The notes beneath the pieces are model-generated. The model ran no database searches and had not been told where the DNA came from. It saw only the letters and a program-made list of their open reading frames with translations. Made by a program: the position numbers and the translations under genes. 64,000 bases of DNA. Origin: Bradyrhizobium sp. BTAi1 (lineage in GTDB: Bacteria; Pseudomonadota; Alphaproteobacteria; Rhizobiales; Xanthobacteraceae). Positions 9,989 to 18,244 of this stretch are shown here, piece after piece (position 1 is the stretch's first letter; each line of letters begins with the position of its first letter). Location: the NCBI RefSeq assembly GCF_000015165.1, contig NC_009485.1, positions 3,016,001 to 3,080,000 of the forward strand, read 5' to 3'.

Positions 9989-11065
9989 ATGAAGACGCAT
10001 TATCAGGTGCTCGGTGTTTCGCCGCGCGCCGATCTCGACACGATCAAGCGGGCCTTCAGGCGGGCCGCCAAGGCTCATCATCCTGATCTCACGGGCGGCG
10101 GTGATGCAGCCGCGGATCATCAGCTCAAGGTGATCCTGGCCGCCTATAAAGTGCTGCGTGATCCCAATCTGCGCGCCGAGTACGACGCTCAACTCGCATT
10201 CGAACGTGAGTCCGTGCGGCGCGAGCGCTGGGATGCGGTTCTGCAGTTCGTCGCGGCGACCGCCGTGCTCAGCGCGATCCTGATCGGGCTCGAGATCCTG
10301 CTGCTGCCCTCGGTCGGAGACTGGATGAGCAGGCAGCCGCAGACCCGCTCGGCCACGGTCCAGCCCTTGCCGCCATTGCCATCCAGGCCACAGCCCGATG
10401 TCGGTGGCCTGACCGTGCCGGGGCCCGCAGCGCCGCAGGCGACCGGCGCGTTGCCTCCCACCAAGCCGCCTCAGACCGCCAGCCTCCCTGAGGCGCCCGC
10501 ATTGACGGATGCTGCATCCTACCTGAAGCGCGCGCTCGACCGCAGCCGGCTGGGCGATCTCGACGGCGCCATTGCGGATTTCGACGAGGCGGTACGGCTG
10601 GCGCCACGAAACGCCGACATCTATCGCTACCGCGCCCGCGACCTTGGCCGCAGGGGACGCTGGGAGCGCGCGCTCGCCGATTATGACCGGGCGATCCGCC
10701 TGGACCCGAACAACCCCGCGCTGTTTCATGATCGCGGCCTGGCGCTCCAGCAGCAGGGCGAACTCGACGGTGCGCTGATCGATCTCGATCGCGCGGTGCG
10801 CATGAGCTTCAGCGATGCGCGGCTGTACAGCGACAGGGGCGCGGTCTGGCTGGCAAAGGGGCGCTACGACCGCGCACTCGCCGATTTCAACCAGGCGCTC
10901 AAGCTCGATCCGGCCCTGGCGGTCGCTGCCGCGCGCCGCGACGAGGCGCTGGATCGCAAGCGTGAGCAGCGAATGGCGAACGACAGCAGCGTACCGGGAG
11001 CCCCCGGGAACGAGACGACGGGGACATTGCCGCCCAAGGCGCCGTCGAACACGCCGCCGCGCTGA
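9989..11065 (+). CDS. Membrane-anchored J-domain protein with TPR repeats
   Basis: Protein of 358 residues. A DnaJ J-domain occupies residues 1-68, with the HPD tripeptide in KAHHPDLTGG that stimulates Hsp70 ATPase. One membrane helix lies at about 85-105, a proline-rich linker at about 115-165, and several tetratricopeptide repeats at about 172-325, such as GDLDGAIADFDEAVRLAP and GELDGALIDLDRAVRM. Zinc-finger and C-terminal DnaJ domains are absent, so it is a class III J-protein. The TPR part should lie across the membrane from the J-domain if the single helix spans it. The client is unknown. It is 40 bases after the hydrolase gene. Confidence 0.85.
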   Translation: MKTHYQVLGVSPRADLDTIKRAFRRAAKAHHPDLTGGGDAAADHQLKVILAAYKVLRDPNLRAEYDAQLAFERESVRRERWDAVLQFVAATAVLSAILIGLEILLLPSVGDWMSRQPQTRSATVQPLPPLPSRPQPDVGGLTVPGPAAPQATGALPPTKPPQTASLPEAPALTDAASYLKRALDRSRLGDLDGAIADFDEAVRLAPRNADIYRYRARDLGRRGRWERALADYDRAIRLDPNNPALFHDRGLALQQQGELDGALIDLDRAVRMSFSDARLYSDRGAVWLAKGRYDRALADFNQALKLDPALAVAAARRDEALDRKREQRMANDSSVPGAPGNETTGTLPPKAPSNTPPR

Positions 11066-11175
11066 TCTCGTCTCCGTCGCGGGAACCCGACATCCAAGCT
11101 GCGTTCAGCAGCGTTGCCCTTGCAGCTGTCCGGGCGCGCGATCGCGACGCCTGCCAACCACGCGCAGGAGCCGCG

Positions 11176-11514
11176 ATGAGTGTCTACGTCTCTGTGACGG
11201 GCTTCCGGCCCCATCGCGGTTGGCTCCGGCTCGTCCGCTTCTGGTGGCACGTGCTGCGGGCCGGCCGGCAGGCTCGCCGGGCGGCCGGTAATCTGCGCGT
11301 CGAGCTGCGTCCCGTCGATGGCATCTATCACACGCTGACAGTCTGGACGGATGAGGCCAGCATGCGGGCCTATGTCCGGAGCGGTGCGCATCGCCGCGCG
11401 ATGATGAATTTCCGTGATCTCGGCGGCGGCAAGACGCTGGGTTTCGTCGCCGAAGCGGATCCCGGCTGGGACGCGGCCTATGCGCGCTGGCAGCGCGAGG
11501 CGCGGGACGCGTAA
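11176..11514 (+). CDS. Conserved small protein, possibly ferredoxin-like (ABM/DUF3291-like) fold
   Basis: Protein of 112 residues starting at ATG with AGGAG five bases upstream. The pattern resembles small alpha/beta-barrel monooxygenase-like or DUF3291 proteins: an N-terminal strand (MSVYVSVTGF), a basic helix (RLVRFWWHVLRAGRQARRAA), then YHTLTVWTDEASMRAYVRSG with a conserved-looking H-x3-M (HRRAMMNF). The VWTDEASMRAYV piece is typical of that fold. No catalytic residue can be named. It converges on the thiolase-like gene. Confidence 0.6.
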   Translation: MSVYVSVTGFRPHRGWLRLVRFWWHVLRAGRQARRAAGNLRVELRPVDGIYHTLTVWTDEASMRAYVRSGAHRRAMMNFRDLGGGKTLGFVAEADPGWDAAYARWQREARDA

Positions 11515-11565
11515 GCAATCCAGGGCGCGCAGCGATAGAGGAGTTCGCTGCAGCGGCATCGATCC

Positions 11566-13080
11566 TCAATTCGCGCGCCACTCCGGCACGCCGTCGGCGG
11601 ACATGGAAATCGTACCGATCGCGCTTACCGGTGTCCGGTCGGGCCTCATCAGCTGCGCCAGCGTGACCTGGTCCTGCGCCGGCACACGCGCCAGGGTACG
11701 CGTATCCTGCTCGGTGCGCAGCATCACCACGCCATGCTCGATCTCGCCGTTGCGATCATAGAGCGCGGTGAAGCTCTCGACCTTGCCGTGGCCGCGCGCC
11801 TCGCTGACAAAGTCCGGCGCGGCCGCGCGACGCCGGTCAGCATCCGCCTGGACGCTGACGTCCTGGGACAGAGAGGGCGGCGGTTCCCGCGAGATCACCA
11901 GAGCATGGTGCTTGGTGACGAAGCCGCCCTGGCCGTAGAGGAGGCCGCGCTTGGCGCCGCCGCCGCGCAGCCGGCGGACCATCGCGCAGGCGGCATGTGT
12001 CATGTAGGTGTTGAGCGGCGCGCCGAAGAAGGTCAGGCCGCCGGTGACGGTCGGCTCGACGTCGGCGCCGAGCCCAAGGGTGCGCCGCGCCATCTTCGGC
12101 ACGCAAGGAAAACAGCTGTAGAGCTCGATGACGTCGAAGGCCGTGCCCTTGCCGCCGACGAGATCCATCGCCGCCTGCAGCACCGCGTTCTGCGGATGGC
12201 TTTCGGCGAACTGATCACGGGTGAGATAATCGCGTGGATCTTCGGCCGAAGCGCCACCGAGCGGGTAGATCATGCGCGCGTCGGCGATGCCGGAGGCGCG
12301 TGCCTTTGCGAGGCTGGTCAGAATGAGCGCGGCGCCCATGTTGACCATGGGATTGGCCACCATCAGCTTGGTATAGGGCCAGGCGATCGGCCGGTTGTCG
12401 ACCGATGCCGTCGTGATCTCCTCCGGCGTAAAATGCCGCTTCAGCCAGGCATTCGGATTGTAGGCCGCGACCGCCGAGAACCGCGACCACAGCTCGCCGG
12501 ATTCGGCGAGCGCCTGCCGCGGCGTCTGGCCCCACTTCGCCGCGCTCGCGACTTCGTAGAACGGATAGACCGAGACCGGGCGGAACACGCCGAGCTTCAC
12601 CGCCAGCGGATTCTGGAACGCCGCGCCGCGCTTCGGCTCCTCGACGTCATGGGCGAACGGTGTCCATGGCAGCTGTACGCCGGCGCGCTCGGCCTTGGTC
12701 GCGGTCGACTGCGCCTCGGCGCCGCAGACCACCGCGACCTCGCATTCGCCGCGCGCGATGCGCAGGGCGGCTTCATGCAGATAGCGGATCGGGCTCTCGC
12801 CGCCGACCGGACCGTAATAGCAGTGCGACGGTGTCACGCCGAGCCGCTGCGCCAACAGCTGCTCCGGATCGCGGTAGCGCCAGCTCAGGAAGTTGACGAC
12901 GTCGAGCGAGCCGATGTCTTGGACCAGCTTGGCTCCGGCGTCATTTTCCGCACGGCGGATCGCCTGTTCCAGGAGCGCCAGCGGCTCGAGCCCCTCCGCG
13001 ATGTCCTTGGGACGGTCGACGATCTCGCCGACGCCGACGATGACGGGAATGCGGTCCGCGGGCAGGGCAGTTGCAGTCAT
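11566..13080 (-). CDS. Thiolase-superfamily protein lacking the nucleophilic cysteine
   Basis: Protein of 504 residues related to acetyl-CoA acetyltransferase / SCP2-type thiolases, with an extra C-terminal segment at about 410-504. In the region that normally carries the nucleophile (GG-C-S-G), this protein reads VGGESPIRYLHEAA, placing glutamate 95 where the thiolase at 34320-35459 has Cys79. It is therefore probably not a normal thiolase; related large thiolase-like proteins are often annotated acetyl-CoA acetyltransferase with unknown reaction. ATG 13080 (MTATALPADRIPVIVGVG) is preferred to the longer frame starting at 13215, because the thiolase fold begins there and GGAAA precedes it. 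It is divergent from yghU. Confidence 0.8.
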   Translation of the reverse strand: MTATALPADRIPVIVGVGEIVDRPKDIAEGLEPLALLEQAIRRAENDAGAKLVQDIGSLDVVNFLSWRYRDPEQLLAQRLGVTPSHCYYGPVGGESPIRYLHEAALRIARGECEVAVVCGAEAQSTATKAERAGVQLPWTPFAHDVEEPKRGAAFQNPLAVKLGVFRPVSVYPFYEVASAAKWGQTPRQALAESGELWSRFSAVAAYNPNAWLKRHFTPEEITTASVDNRPIAWPYTKLMVANPMVNMGAALILTSLAKARASGIADARMIYPLGGASAEDPRDYLTRDQFAESHPQNAVLQAAMDLVGGKGTAFDVIELYSCFPCVPKMARRTLGLGADVEPTVTGGLTFFGAPLNTYMTHAACAMVRRLRGGGAKRGLLYGQGGFVTKHHALVISREPPPSLSQDVSVQADADRRRAAAPDFVSEARGHGKVESFTALYDRNGEIEHGVVMLRTEQDTRTLARVPAQDQVTLAQLMRPDRTPVSAIGTISMSADGVPEWRAN

Positions 13081-13263
13081 GGGCGTTTCCGAACGGGCGG
13101 CCCGTGACGGACCACCATCTTGATCTTGTCTCCGTTCTGTCATTGCAGGTTCGGTGGCGCAATGCAGAAAATGCGGGCGCCGCACGCGCGCGGCGTGGCT
13201 TCCGCTCCGCGGCATATCCGCCTAGAACATTCGCTCCTTTGCCGCTCACGCCGGAGTTTTTTC

Positions 13264-14139
13264 GTGTCCGAACAGAACAGCTATGTGCCGCCCAAGGTCT
13301 GGACCTGGAACAAGGCCAGCGGCGGCCGCTTCGCCAACATCAACCGTCCGATCGCGGGTCCGACCCACGACAAGGAATTGCCTGTCGGCCGTCATCCCTT
13401 GCAGCTTTATTCCCTCGGCACGCCAAACGGCGTGAAGGTCACGGTGATGCTCGAGGAGCTGCTGGCGCTCGGCCATGCCGGCGCCGAATATGACGCCTGG
13501 CTGATCCGCATCGGCGAGGGCGACCAGTTCGGCTCCGGCTTCGTCGCCATCAATCCGAACTCGAAGATCCCGGCGCTGTTGGATCGCAGCGGGCCCGAGC
13601 CGATCCGCGTCTTCGAGTCCGGAGCGATCCTGGTCTATCTTGCCGAGAAGTTCGGCGCCTTCCTGCCGACGGAGCCCGCCAAGCGCGCCGAATGCCTGTC
13701 CTGGCTGTTCTGGCAGATGGGGGCCGCGCCCTATCTCGGCGGAGGCTTCGGCCACTTCTATGCCTATGCGCCGACCAAGATCGAATACGCCATCGATCGC
13801 TTCGCGATGGAGGTCAAGCGCCAGCTCGATGTGCTCGACCGCCGTCTCGCCGAAACCGAATATCTCGCCGGCCCGGACTACACCATCGCGGACATTGCGG
13901 TGTGGCCCTGGTACGGCGCGCTCGCCAAGGGGCTGCTTTATGAAGGCGGCGAGTTCCTGTCGGTGCAGGACTACAAGAACGTCCAGCGATGGACCGACCA
14001 GATTGCGCAGCGCGCGGCCGTGAAGCGCGGTCGCATGGTCAACCGCGTTTCCGGCGACCCCGCCAGCCAGCTGCACGAGCGCCACGACGCCAGCGATTTC
14101 GACACCAAGACGCAGGACAAGATCGGGAAAAGCGGATAG
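13264..14139 (+). CDS. yghU: Glutathione S-transferase / disulfide-bond oxidoreductase YghU
   Basis: Protein of 291 residues very close to E. coli YghU along its whole length, for example VWTWNKASGGRFANINRP, HPLQLYSLGTPNGVKVTVML and QLHERHDASDF. YghU binds two glutathione molecules and reduces disulfides and organic peroxides. The thioredoxin-like domain covers about 45-135 and the helical GST domain about 145-265. The start is GTG 13264, decided by GGAG at 13253-13256 and by alignment with YghU; the longer open frame upstream is non-coding. It may help with electrophile stress in this catabolic region, which is an inference. Confidence 0.92.
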   Translation: MSEQNSYVPPKVWTWNKASGGRFANINRPIAGPTHDKELPVGRHPLQLYSLGTPNGVKVTVMLEELLALGHAGAEYDAWLIRIGEGDQFGSGFVAINPNSKIPALLDRSGPEPIRVFESGAILVYLAEKFGAFLPTEPAKRAECLSWLFWQMGAAPYLGGGFGHFYAYAPTKIEYAIDRFAMEVKRQLDVLDRRLAETEYLAGPDYTIADIAVWPWYGALAKGLLYEGGEFLSVQDYKNVQRWTDQIAQRAAVKRGRMVNRVSGDPASQLHERHDASDFDTKTQDKIGKSG

Positions 14140-14157
14140 GCCGCAGCGTCGTCCCTT

Positions 14158-14187
14158 GGCCCGGATAGCGCTACGCTCATCCGGGCC
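14158..14187 (+). repeat. Palindromic dispersed element / terminator after yghU
   Basis: GGCCCGGAT and ATCCGGGCC arms around AGCGCTACGCTC, 18 bases after the yghU stop. This type of hairpin recurs in Bradyrhizobium-like genomes (from memory) and may also terminate yghU. Confidence 0.6.
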
Positions 14188-14216
14188 CCAGTCCGCGCCC
14201 TTGAAGCGTGTCCACC

Positions 14217-14294
14217 GTCATTGCGAGGAGCGCGGCGACGACGCGTTCCCAGAGTCGTCCCGGGCCCTGGATTGCTTCGCTGCGCTCGCAACGG
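14217..14294 (+). repeat. Degenerate copy of the CATTGCGAG palindromic repeat
   Basis: Starts GTCATTGCGAGGAGCG and returns as CCTGGATTGCTTCGCTGCGC-type sequence ending TCGCAACGG. It is the same family as 19621-19715 and the array at 23394-23748, but the right end is worn. It lies between convergent yghU and the flavin-reductase gene. Confidence 0.75.
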
Positions 14295-14304
14295 CGATCG
14301 CCTC

Positions 14305-14916
14305 TCAGCCGAGTCCGTTCGCCGGCGGGAAATCCATCCGGTCGTTGGTCCGGCAATAGCGGTCGGCGAACATGCGGCCGACCGGGTGGAACAGCTCCAT
14401 CTCGACTCGCATCTTCTCGGAATCCCACAGCTCATCGCGGATGTGGAAGGCGAGGCCCTCACCGAGCACCAGCACGCGATCGCCATTGACGTCGATCAGC
14501 TGCCAGGTCTTGCACTCCATCGCGAAAGGGGCGTCTGCCAGCCGCGGCACGCCGATCATGTGTGACGGTGCGAGCTTGAGCCCGAGATGATCTGGCTCGC
14601 TGACCTCTGGCGGAAAGTCGCCGCCGGTCTCGTGCATGGCCTGCGCCAGCGGCTCGTCGGTGATGTGCACCACGAACGCGTTGCTGTGGCGGATATTGAC
14701 GAGCGTGTCCTTGACCCGGCCGTCGGGCCGCAAATTGATCGCGAACACGCAGAGCGGCGGGTCCTCGCCGAGCACGTTGAAGAACGAGAAGGGGGCGGCG
14801 TTGATGACCCCGCTCTCGCTCTTCGTCGTCACCCAGGCGATCGGCCGCGGCAGCACGAAGGAGGTCAGGATCTTGTAGCGCTCGCGCGGGCTGAGATCGG
14901 TGGAGAGGTATTGCAT
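14305..14916 (-). CDS. Flavin reductase-like (DIM6/NTAB family) protein
   Basis: Protein of 203 residues of the FMN-binding split-barrel family. RPIAWVTTKSESGVINAAPFSFFN is the typical N-terminal flavin-binding segment, and DPPLCVFAIN, TLVNIRHSNAFVVHI and KLAPSHMIGVPRLADAP follow as in DIM6/NTAB proteins. These reduce flavin for partner monooxygenases or act on unknown flavin-linked reactions. ATG 14916 is preferred because MQYLSTDLSPRERYK is the family start and GAGG lies eight bases before it. No partner oxygenase is next to it, so the role is open. Confidence 0.82.
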   Translation of the reverse strand: MQYLSTDLSPRERYKILTSFVLPRPIAWVTTKSESGVINAAPFSFFNVLGEDPPLCVFAINLRPDGRVKDTLVNIRHSNAFVVHITDEPLAQAMHETGGDFPPEVSEPDHLGLKLAPSHMIGVPRLADAPFAMECKTWQLIDVNGDRVLVLGEGLAFHIRDELWDSEKMRVEMELFHPVGRMFADRYCRTNDRMDFPPANGLG

Positions 14917-15100
14917 GGTCACGGCCTCTGATGCGTTCGTCGCCCGACCGTAGTGACCCGTGATGCAATGCGGAAGGCGATAAAGCGGGCAGGAGCTGCG
15001 CGTGTCGGCGGCGGTTGCCGGGTAAATCAGGTGTTCCCTGGAACGGCTCCGGGGGACGCCACGTTCGAACAGCACAGCAACTACAAAAGGAGGTCGCGCC

Positions 15101-15394
15101 ATGAAACCAATGATCAGCATGATTGCCTGTGCGTTCGTCGTCTCAGCCAGTTCGGCTTATGCCCAAGGCACGCAGCAGCAGACCACCATGCCGCCGAGCG
15201 CACAGAATTCCGGAGCCGGCATTCAAGGGGCCCCCGGCAACAAGAATGGACCCGCGGCGACCGAATCCGGCACGGTTGGATCGTCTTCCACGATCAACCG
15301 TCACAACACGGACGTCAGCAATCAGGACACGTCGAACATCAAGGGCATGCCGGGCAACAAGAACGGCCCACCCGCGAAGAAGCCGCAGGAGTAA
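15101..15394 (+). CDS. Small secreted protein with repeated PGNKNGP motif
   Basis: Protein of 97 residues with a clear Sec signal (MKPMISMIACAFVVSASSAYA, cleavage after AYA) and strong AAAAGGAGGT upstream. The mature part is polar and low-complexity and contains GAPGNKNGPAA and later GMPGNKNGPPA, an internal duplication. No cysteine remains after cleavage. It is probably periplasmic or secreted and intrinsically disordered. Function unknown; I recall similar short proteins in Bradyrhizobium without assigned roles. Confidence 0.75.
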   Translation: MKPMISMIACAFVVSASSAYAQGTQQQTTMPPSAQNSGAGIQGAPGNKNGPAATESGTVGSSSTINRHNTDVSNQDTSNIKGMPGNKNGPPAKKPQE

Positions 15395-15488
15395 GCGCTA
15401 CGGGGGGGCCGCGTTGGCGCGGCCGCCCCGTATATTTTGAACCGCCGGTATCCGGCAGTCTCGAACCGGCAAGGCCCGGCTGACCTCG

Positions 15489-16322
15489 TCACGGTAGCGC
15501 CGCTGCGGCGTTGGTTACGATCAGATTATCCGTATCAGCCGGCGCCAGCTCGCTGGTGGTCTCGCCGCCGAGATATTTGTCCAGCGTCGCCTGGATTCGT
15601 TCCCGCGCCGTATAGGGGCCGCGATCGCTCATCCAGGTGTGCTGGAACTCGGTCTTGATGATGTCGATGCCGCTCTTGGCTCCGACCTGCGAGGGCAGCA
15701 CGCCCGGGTCGGTCTTGAACTGCGGATCGTCCGAGCGGAACGACAGGATCTTGAGCTTGTCCCTGACAACGAAAGGCACGCGCAGATTGTCCAGCGTCAC
15801 GACCTGGGAGACGATGTTGGGATGCTCCTTGGCGAAATACATCGCGGTGTCGCCGCCATTGGAATGGCCGACCAGGGTCAGATGATCGTAATCGGCATGG
15901 GGATGGCGCTGCTTCATTTCGTTCAAGACGCAGAGGATGTTGGCCTCGCCTTTCTTGTAGACGTCGAGCCGGCCGACATAGGGCAGTCCGACCTTGGTGA
16001 CCAGCGGCGGATCGGTCGGCAGGTCCTGCTGCACGCTGGCGACGAGGTAGCCGCGGGCGGCAAAGACGTTGGCGAGGAAGGAGTACTCGGTGTTCTTGAC
16101 CGTGTTGCCGTTCGAGATGACCGCGACCGGCAGTCGCCACAGCCCGGCATTGGCCTTCATCTCGTAGTCCTTGCGCACGGCGATATCGACGTTGATCGGC
16201 CGCTGCCGCGCCGCGTCGTAGAACTCCCGACTCTCGTGCTGGATGCCCCATTTGGCCATTGCAAAGTAACCGGCAACAGCCAGGGCAGACACACAGGCCA
16301 AAACCGTCACACCGCGCTTCAT
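15489..16322 (-). CDS. Exported or membrane-anchored alpha/beta hydrolase
   Basis: Protein of 277 residues with an N-terminal hydrophobic signal or anchor (VTVLACVSALAVAGYFAMA) and an alpha/beta-hydrolase core. The nucleophile elbow is LVGHSNGGDTAMYFA, a G-x-S-x-G motif with Ser as nucleophile. The oxyanion-side loop is PVAVISNGNTVKN, and a late histidine in EFQHTWMSDRG is the likely catalytic His. The family includes platelet-activating-factor acetylhydrolase-like and dienelactone hydrolase-like enzymes; the substrate is not clear. It stands as a single gene facing upstream genes. Confidence 0.78.
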   Translation of the reverse strand: MKRGVTVLACVSALAVAGYFAMAKWGIQHESREFYDAARQRPINVDIAVRKDYEMKANAGLWRLPVAVISNGNTVKNTEYSFLANVFAARGYLVASVQQDLPTDPPLVTKVGLPYVGRLDVYKKGEANILCVLNEMKQRHPHADYDHLTLVGHSNGGDTAMYFAKEHPNIVSQVVTLDNLRVPFVVRDKLKILSFRSDDPQFKTDPGVLPSQVGAKSGIDIIKTEFQHTWMSDRGPYTARERIQATLDKYLGGETTSELAPADTDNLIVTNAAAALP

Positions 16323-16491
16323 GGCGTCCTTCCCCTTGGAATTCTCTCCGTCATGTGATGAGGGACAACGCCGGGGTCACGGGGGCGTGGCACCTGAAAC
16401 CGGATTAAATTTCGGAAATCTTGGAATATGGGACCGGAACAAACCCGGGTTTCGTGGACCGGCGCACCGGTCCACCTCGCGCCGGAGCGGG

Positions 16492-17271
16492 TCAGAAGGC
16501 GGTGTAGCCGCCGTCGATCACGAAGCAGTCTGCGGTATGGTAGGACGACGCCTTGCTCATGAGGTACACCGCGATGCCGCCGAAATCCGACGGCTCGCCG
16601 AAGCGCCGCACCGGGATGCGCGGCATTACATTGGCGACGAACTTCTCGTTGCCCATGATGCCTGCGGTCATGTCGCTCTTGATCCAGCCCGGCAGGATCG
16701 CATTCGCGGTGACGCCATAGCGCGCGAGCTCGACCGCCAGCGCGCGGCACAGCGCGTTGATCGCCGCCTTGGTGGCCGCGTAGTGCTCGTTGCGCGCGGT
16801 GCCGAACAGCGAGGCGAGGCTCGAGGTCGCAACCAGCCGGCCGAACGGGTCGCCGGCTTCGGCGCGCGCCGTCATGTGCTTGGCCGCCGCCTGGAAGGCG
16901 TGGAAGACGCCGTCGAGATTGGTGGCGAACATCGTACGCCATTCCTCCTCGCTGCGCTCGATGAAGGGCTTGCGACCGCCGCCGCCGATGCCCGCATTGG
17001 CGAAGCAGCCATCGACGCGGCCGAACGTGTCGAGCGTCGCCTTCATCGCCTCCGCCACGGAGGCGGGGCTGGTGACATCGCAGATGCGCGTGTCGACCTT
17101 GCCGGGCCCTGCGGCCATCGAGGCCGCAGCTGCCTTGTTCTTCTCGGCGTTGCGGCCCCAGATCGAGACATTGCAGCCACTTGACGCAAGTGCCTGAGCG
17201 ATGCCGAGGCCTATGCCTCCATTGCCGCCGGTGACGACGGCCACCCGGCCGGTGAGATCGAACATGGTCAT
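16492..17271 (-). CDS. Short-chain dehydrogenase/reductase
   Basis: Classical SDR of 259 residues. The NAD(P)-binding motif TGGNGGIG lies at residues 15-22, the NAG motif in CFANAGIGGGG, and the catalytic Ser in SSLASLFGT with YAATK providing Tyr and Lys. An acyl-CoA or hydroxy-acid substrate is plausible from the surrounding fatty-acid genes. ATG 17271 is used, with ATG 17265 (MFDLTGRVAV) as an alternative six bases later. It is divergent from the crotonase gene at 17450. Confidence 0.88.
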   Translation of the reverse strand: MTMFDLTGRVAVVTGGNGGIGLGIAQALASSGCNVSIWGRNAEKNKAAAASMAAGPGKVDTRICDVTSPASVAEAMKATLDTFGRVDGCFANAGIGGGGRKPFIERSEEEWRTMFATNLDGVFHAFQAAAKHMTARAEAGDPFGRLVATSSLASLFGTARNEHYAATKAAINALCRALAVELARYGVTANAILPGWIKSDMTAGIMGNEKFVANVMPRIPVRRFGEPSDFGGIAVYLMSKASSYHTADCFVIDGGYTAF

Positions 17272-17449
17272 GATTGTTCTCTTTGGCGTTTCCGTGATGA
17301 TGTCAGCGCGCCCGGCGCCGCTTGGTTATTTGGATGACGCAACCATGGACAAGCGAAGCGCAAAAATCAAATATGCTGCACGAACCAGGCTCTGCTTCGA
17401 ATTTCCGCCGCGAAGAATGCAGCGCTCGACAAGCCATTGAGAGGAAACC

Positions 17450-18244
17450 ATGCAGTTCAAGCACGTCACGCTCGATTTCGACGGACCCGTCGCCGTCCTC
17501 ACCCTTGACCATCAAGAGGTGATGAACGCGGTCTCGATCGACATGCTCGGCGGCCTTGCCGAGGCGCTCGACGAGATCGAGGAGAGAAAGGCGGAGGTGC
17601 GCTGCCTGGTGGTGACAGGGGCGGGACGCGCGTTCTGCACCGGCGCCAATCTGCAGGGCCGCAACGCGCAGGCCAAGCCCGGCCGCAGCAATGCAGGCGC
17701 CGCGCTCGAGACCGCCTTCCACCCGTTCCTGCGCCGCCTGCGCAACCTGCATTGTCCGATCGTGACATCCGTGAACGGGCCGGCCGCCGGTGCCGGAATG
17801 AGCTTCGCGCTGATGGGCGACATGATCCTGTGCGCCAGGTCCGCCTACTTTCTGCAGGCGTTCCGCCGCATCGGGCTCGTGCCTGATTGCGGCTCGACCT
17901 GGCTGCTGCCGCGTCTCGTCGGCAAGGCGCGCGCCATCGAGCTGTCGCTGCTCGGCGAGAAGCTGCCGGCCGAGACCGCGCTGCAATGGGGCCTTGTCAA
18001 CCGCGTGTATGACGACGCCGCGTTGAAAGAGGAGACGATGAAAGTCGCGCACGAACTCGCCAACGGTCCGACGGTCGCGCTGGCGCAGATCCGCCGTCTG
18101 TATTGGGAGAGCCCGGAGAACTCGTTCGAGGAGCAGCTCAACGAGGAGTTCCAGTCCCAGCGCATCGCGGGCGCGACCGCCGATTTCAAGGAGGGCGTCA
18201 CCGCGTTCCTCGAGAAGCGTCCCGCCAAGTTCAAGGGCCAATGA
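17450..18244 (+). CDS. Enoyl-CoA hydratase/isomerase (crotonase family)
   Basis: Crotonase-fold protein of 264 residues. GAGRAFCTGANLQGR and NGPAAGAGMSFALMGDMILC are the two oxyanion-hole segments that bind the thioester carbonyl. FRRIGLVPDCGSTWLLPRLVG is the region of the catalytic acids: it has Asp in PDCGS where PaaG-type isomerases have it and lacks the second Glu of true hydratases, so isomerase or a related activity is possible. AGAGG precedes ATG. The stop overlaps the next start as ATGA, so it is translationally coupled to the kinase-like gene at 18241. Confidence 0.88.
   Translation: MQFKHVTLDFDGPVAVLTLDHQEVMNAVSIDMLGGLAEALDEIEERKAEVRCLVVTGAGRAFCTGANLQGRNAQAKPGRSNAGAALETAFHPFLRRLRNLHCPIVTSVNGPAAGAGMSFALMGDMILCARSAYFLQAFRRIGLVPDCGSTWLLPRLVGKARAIELSLLGEKLPAETALQWGLVNRVYDDAALKEETMKVAHELANGPTVALAQIRRLYWESPENSFEEQLNEEFQSQRIAGATADFKEGVTAFLEKRPAKFKGQ

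Noticed and set aside
18103..18240. Upstream extension of the kinase gene
   Set aside because: The segment lies inside the crotonase gene in another frame; the ATGA overlap at 18241 and the family start fix the true beginning.
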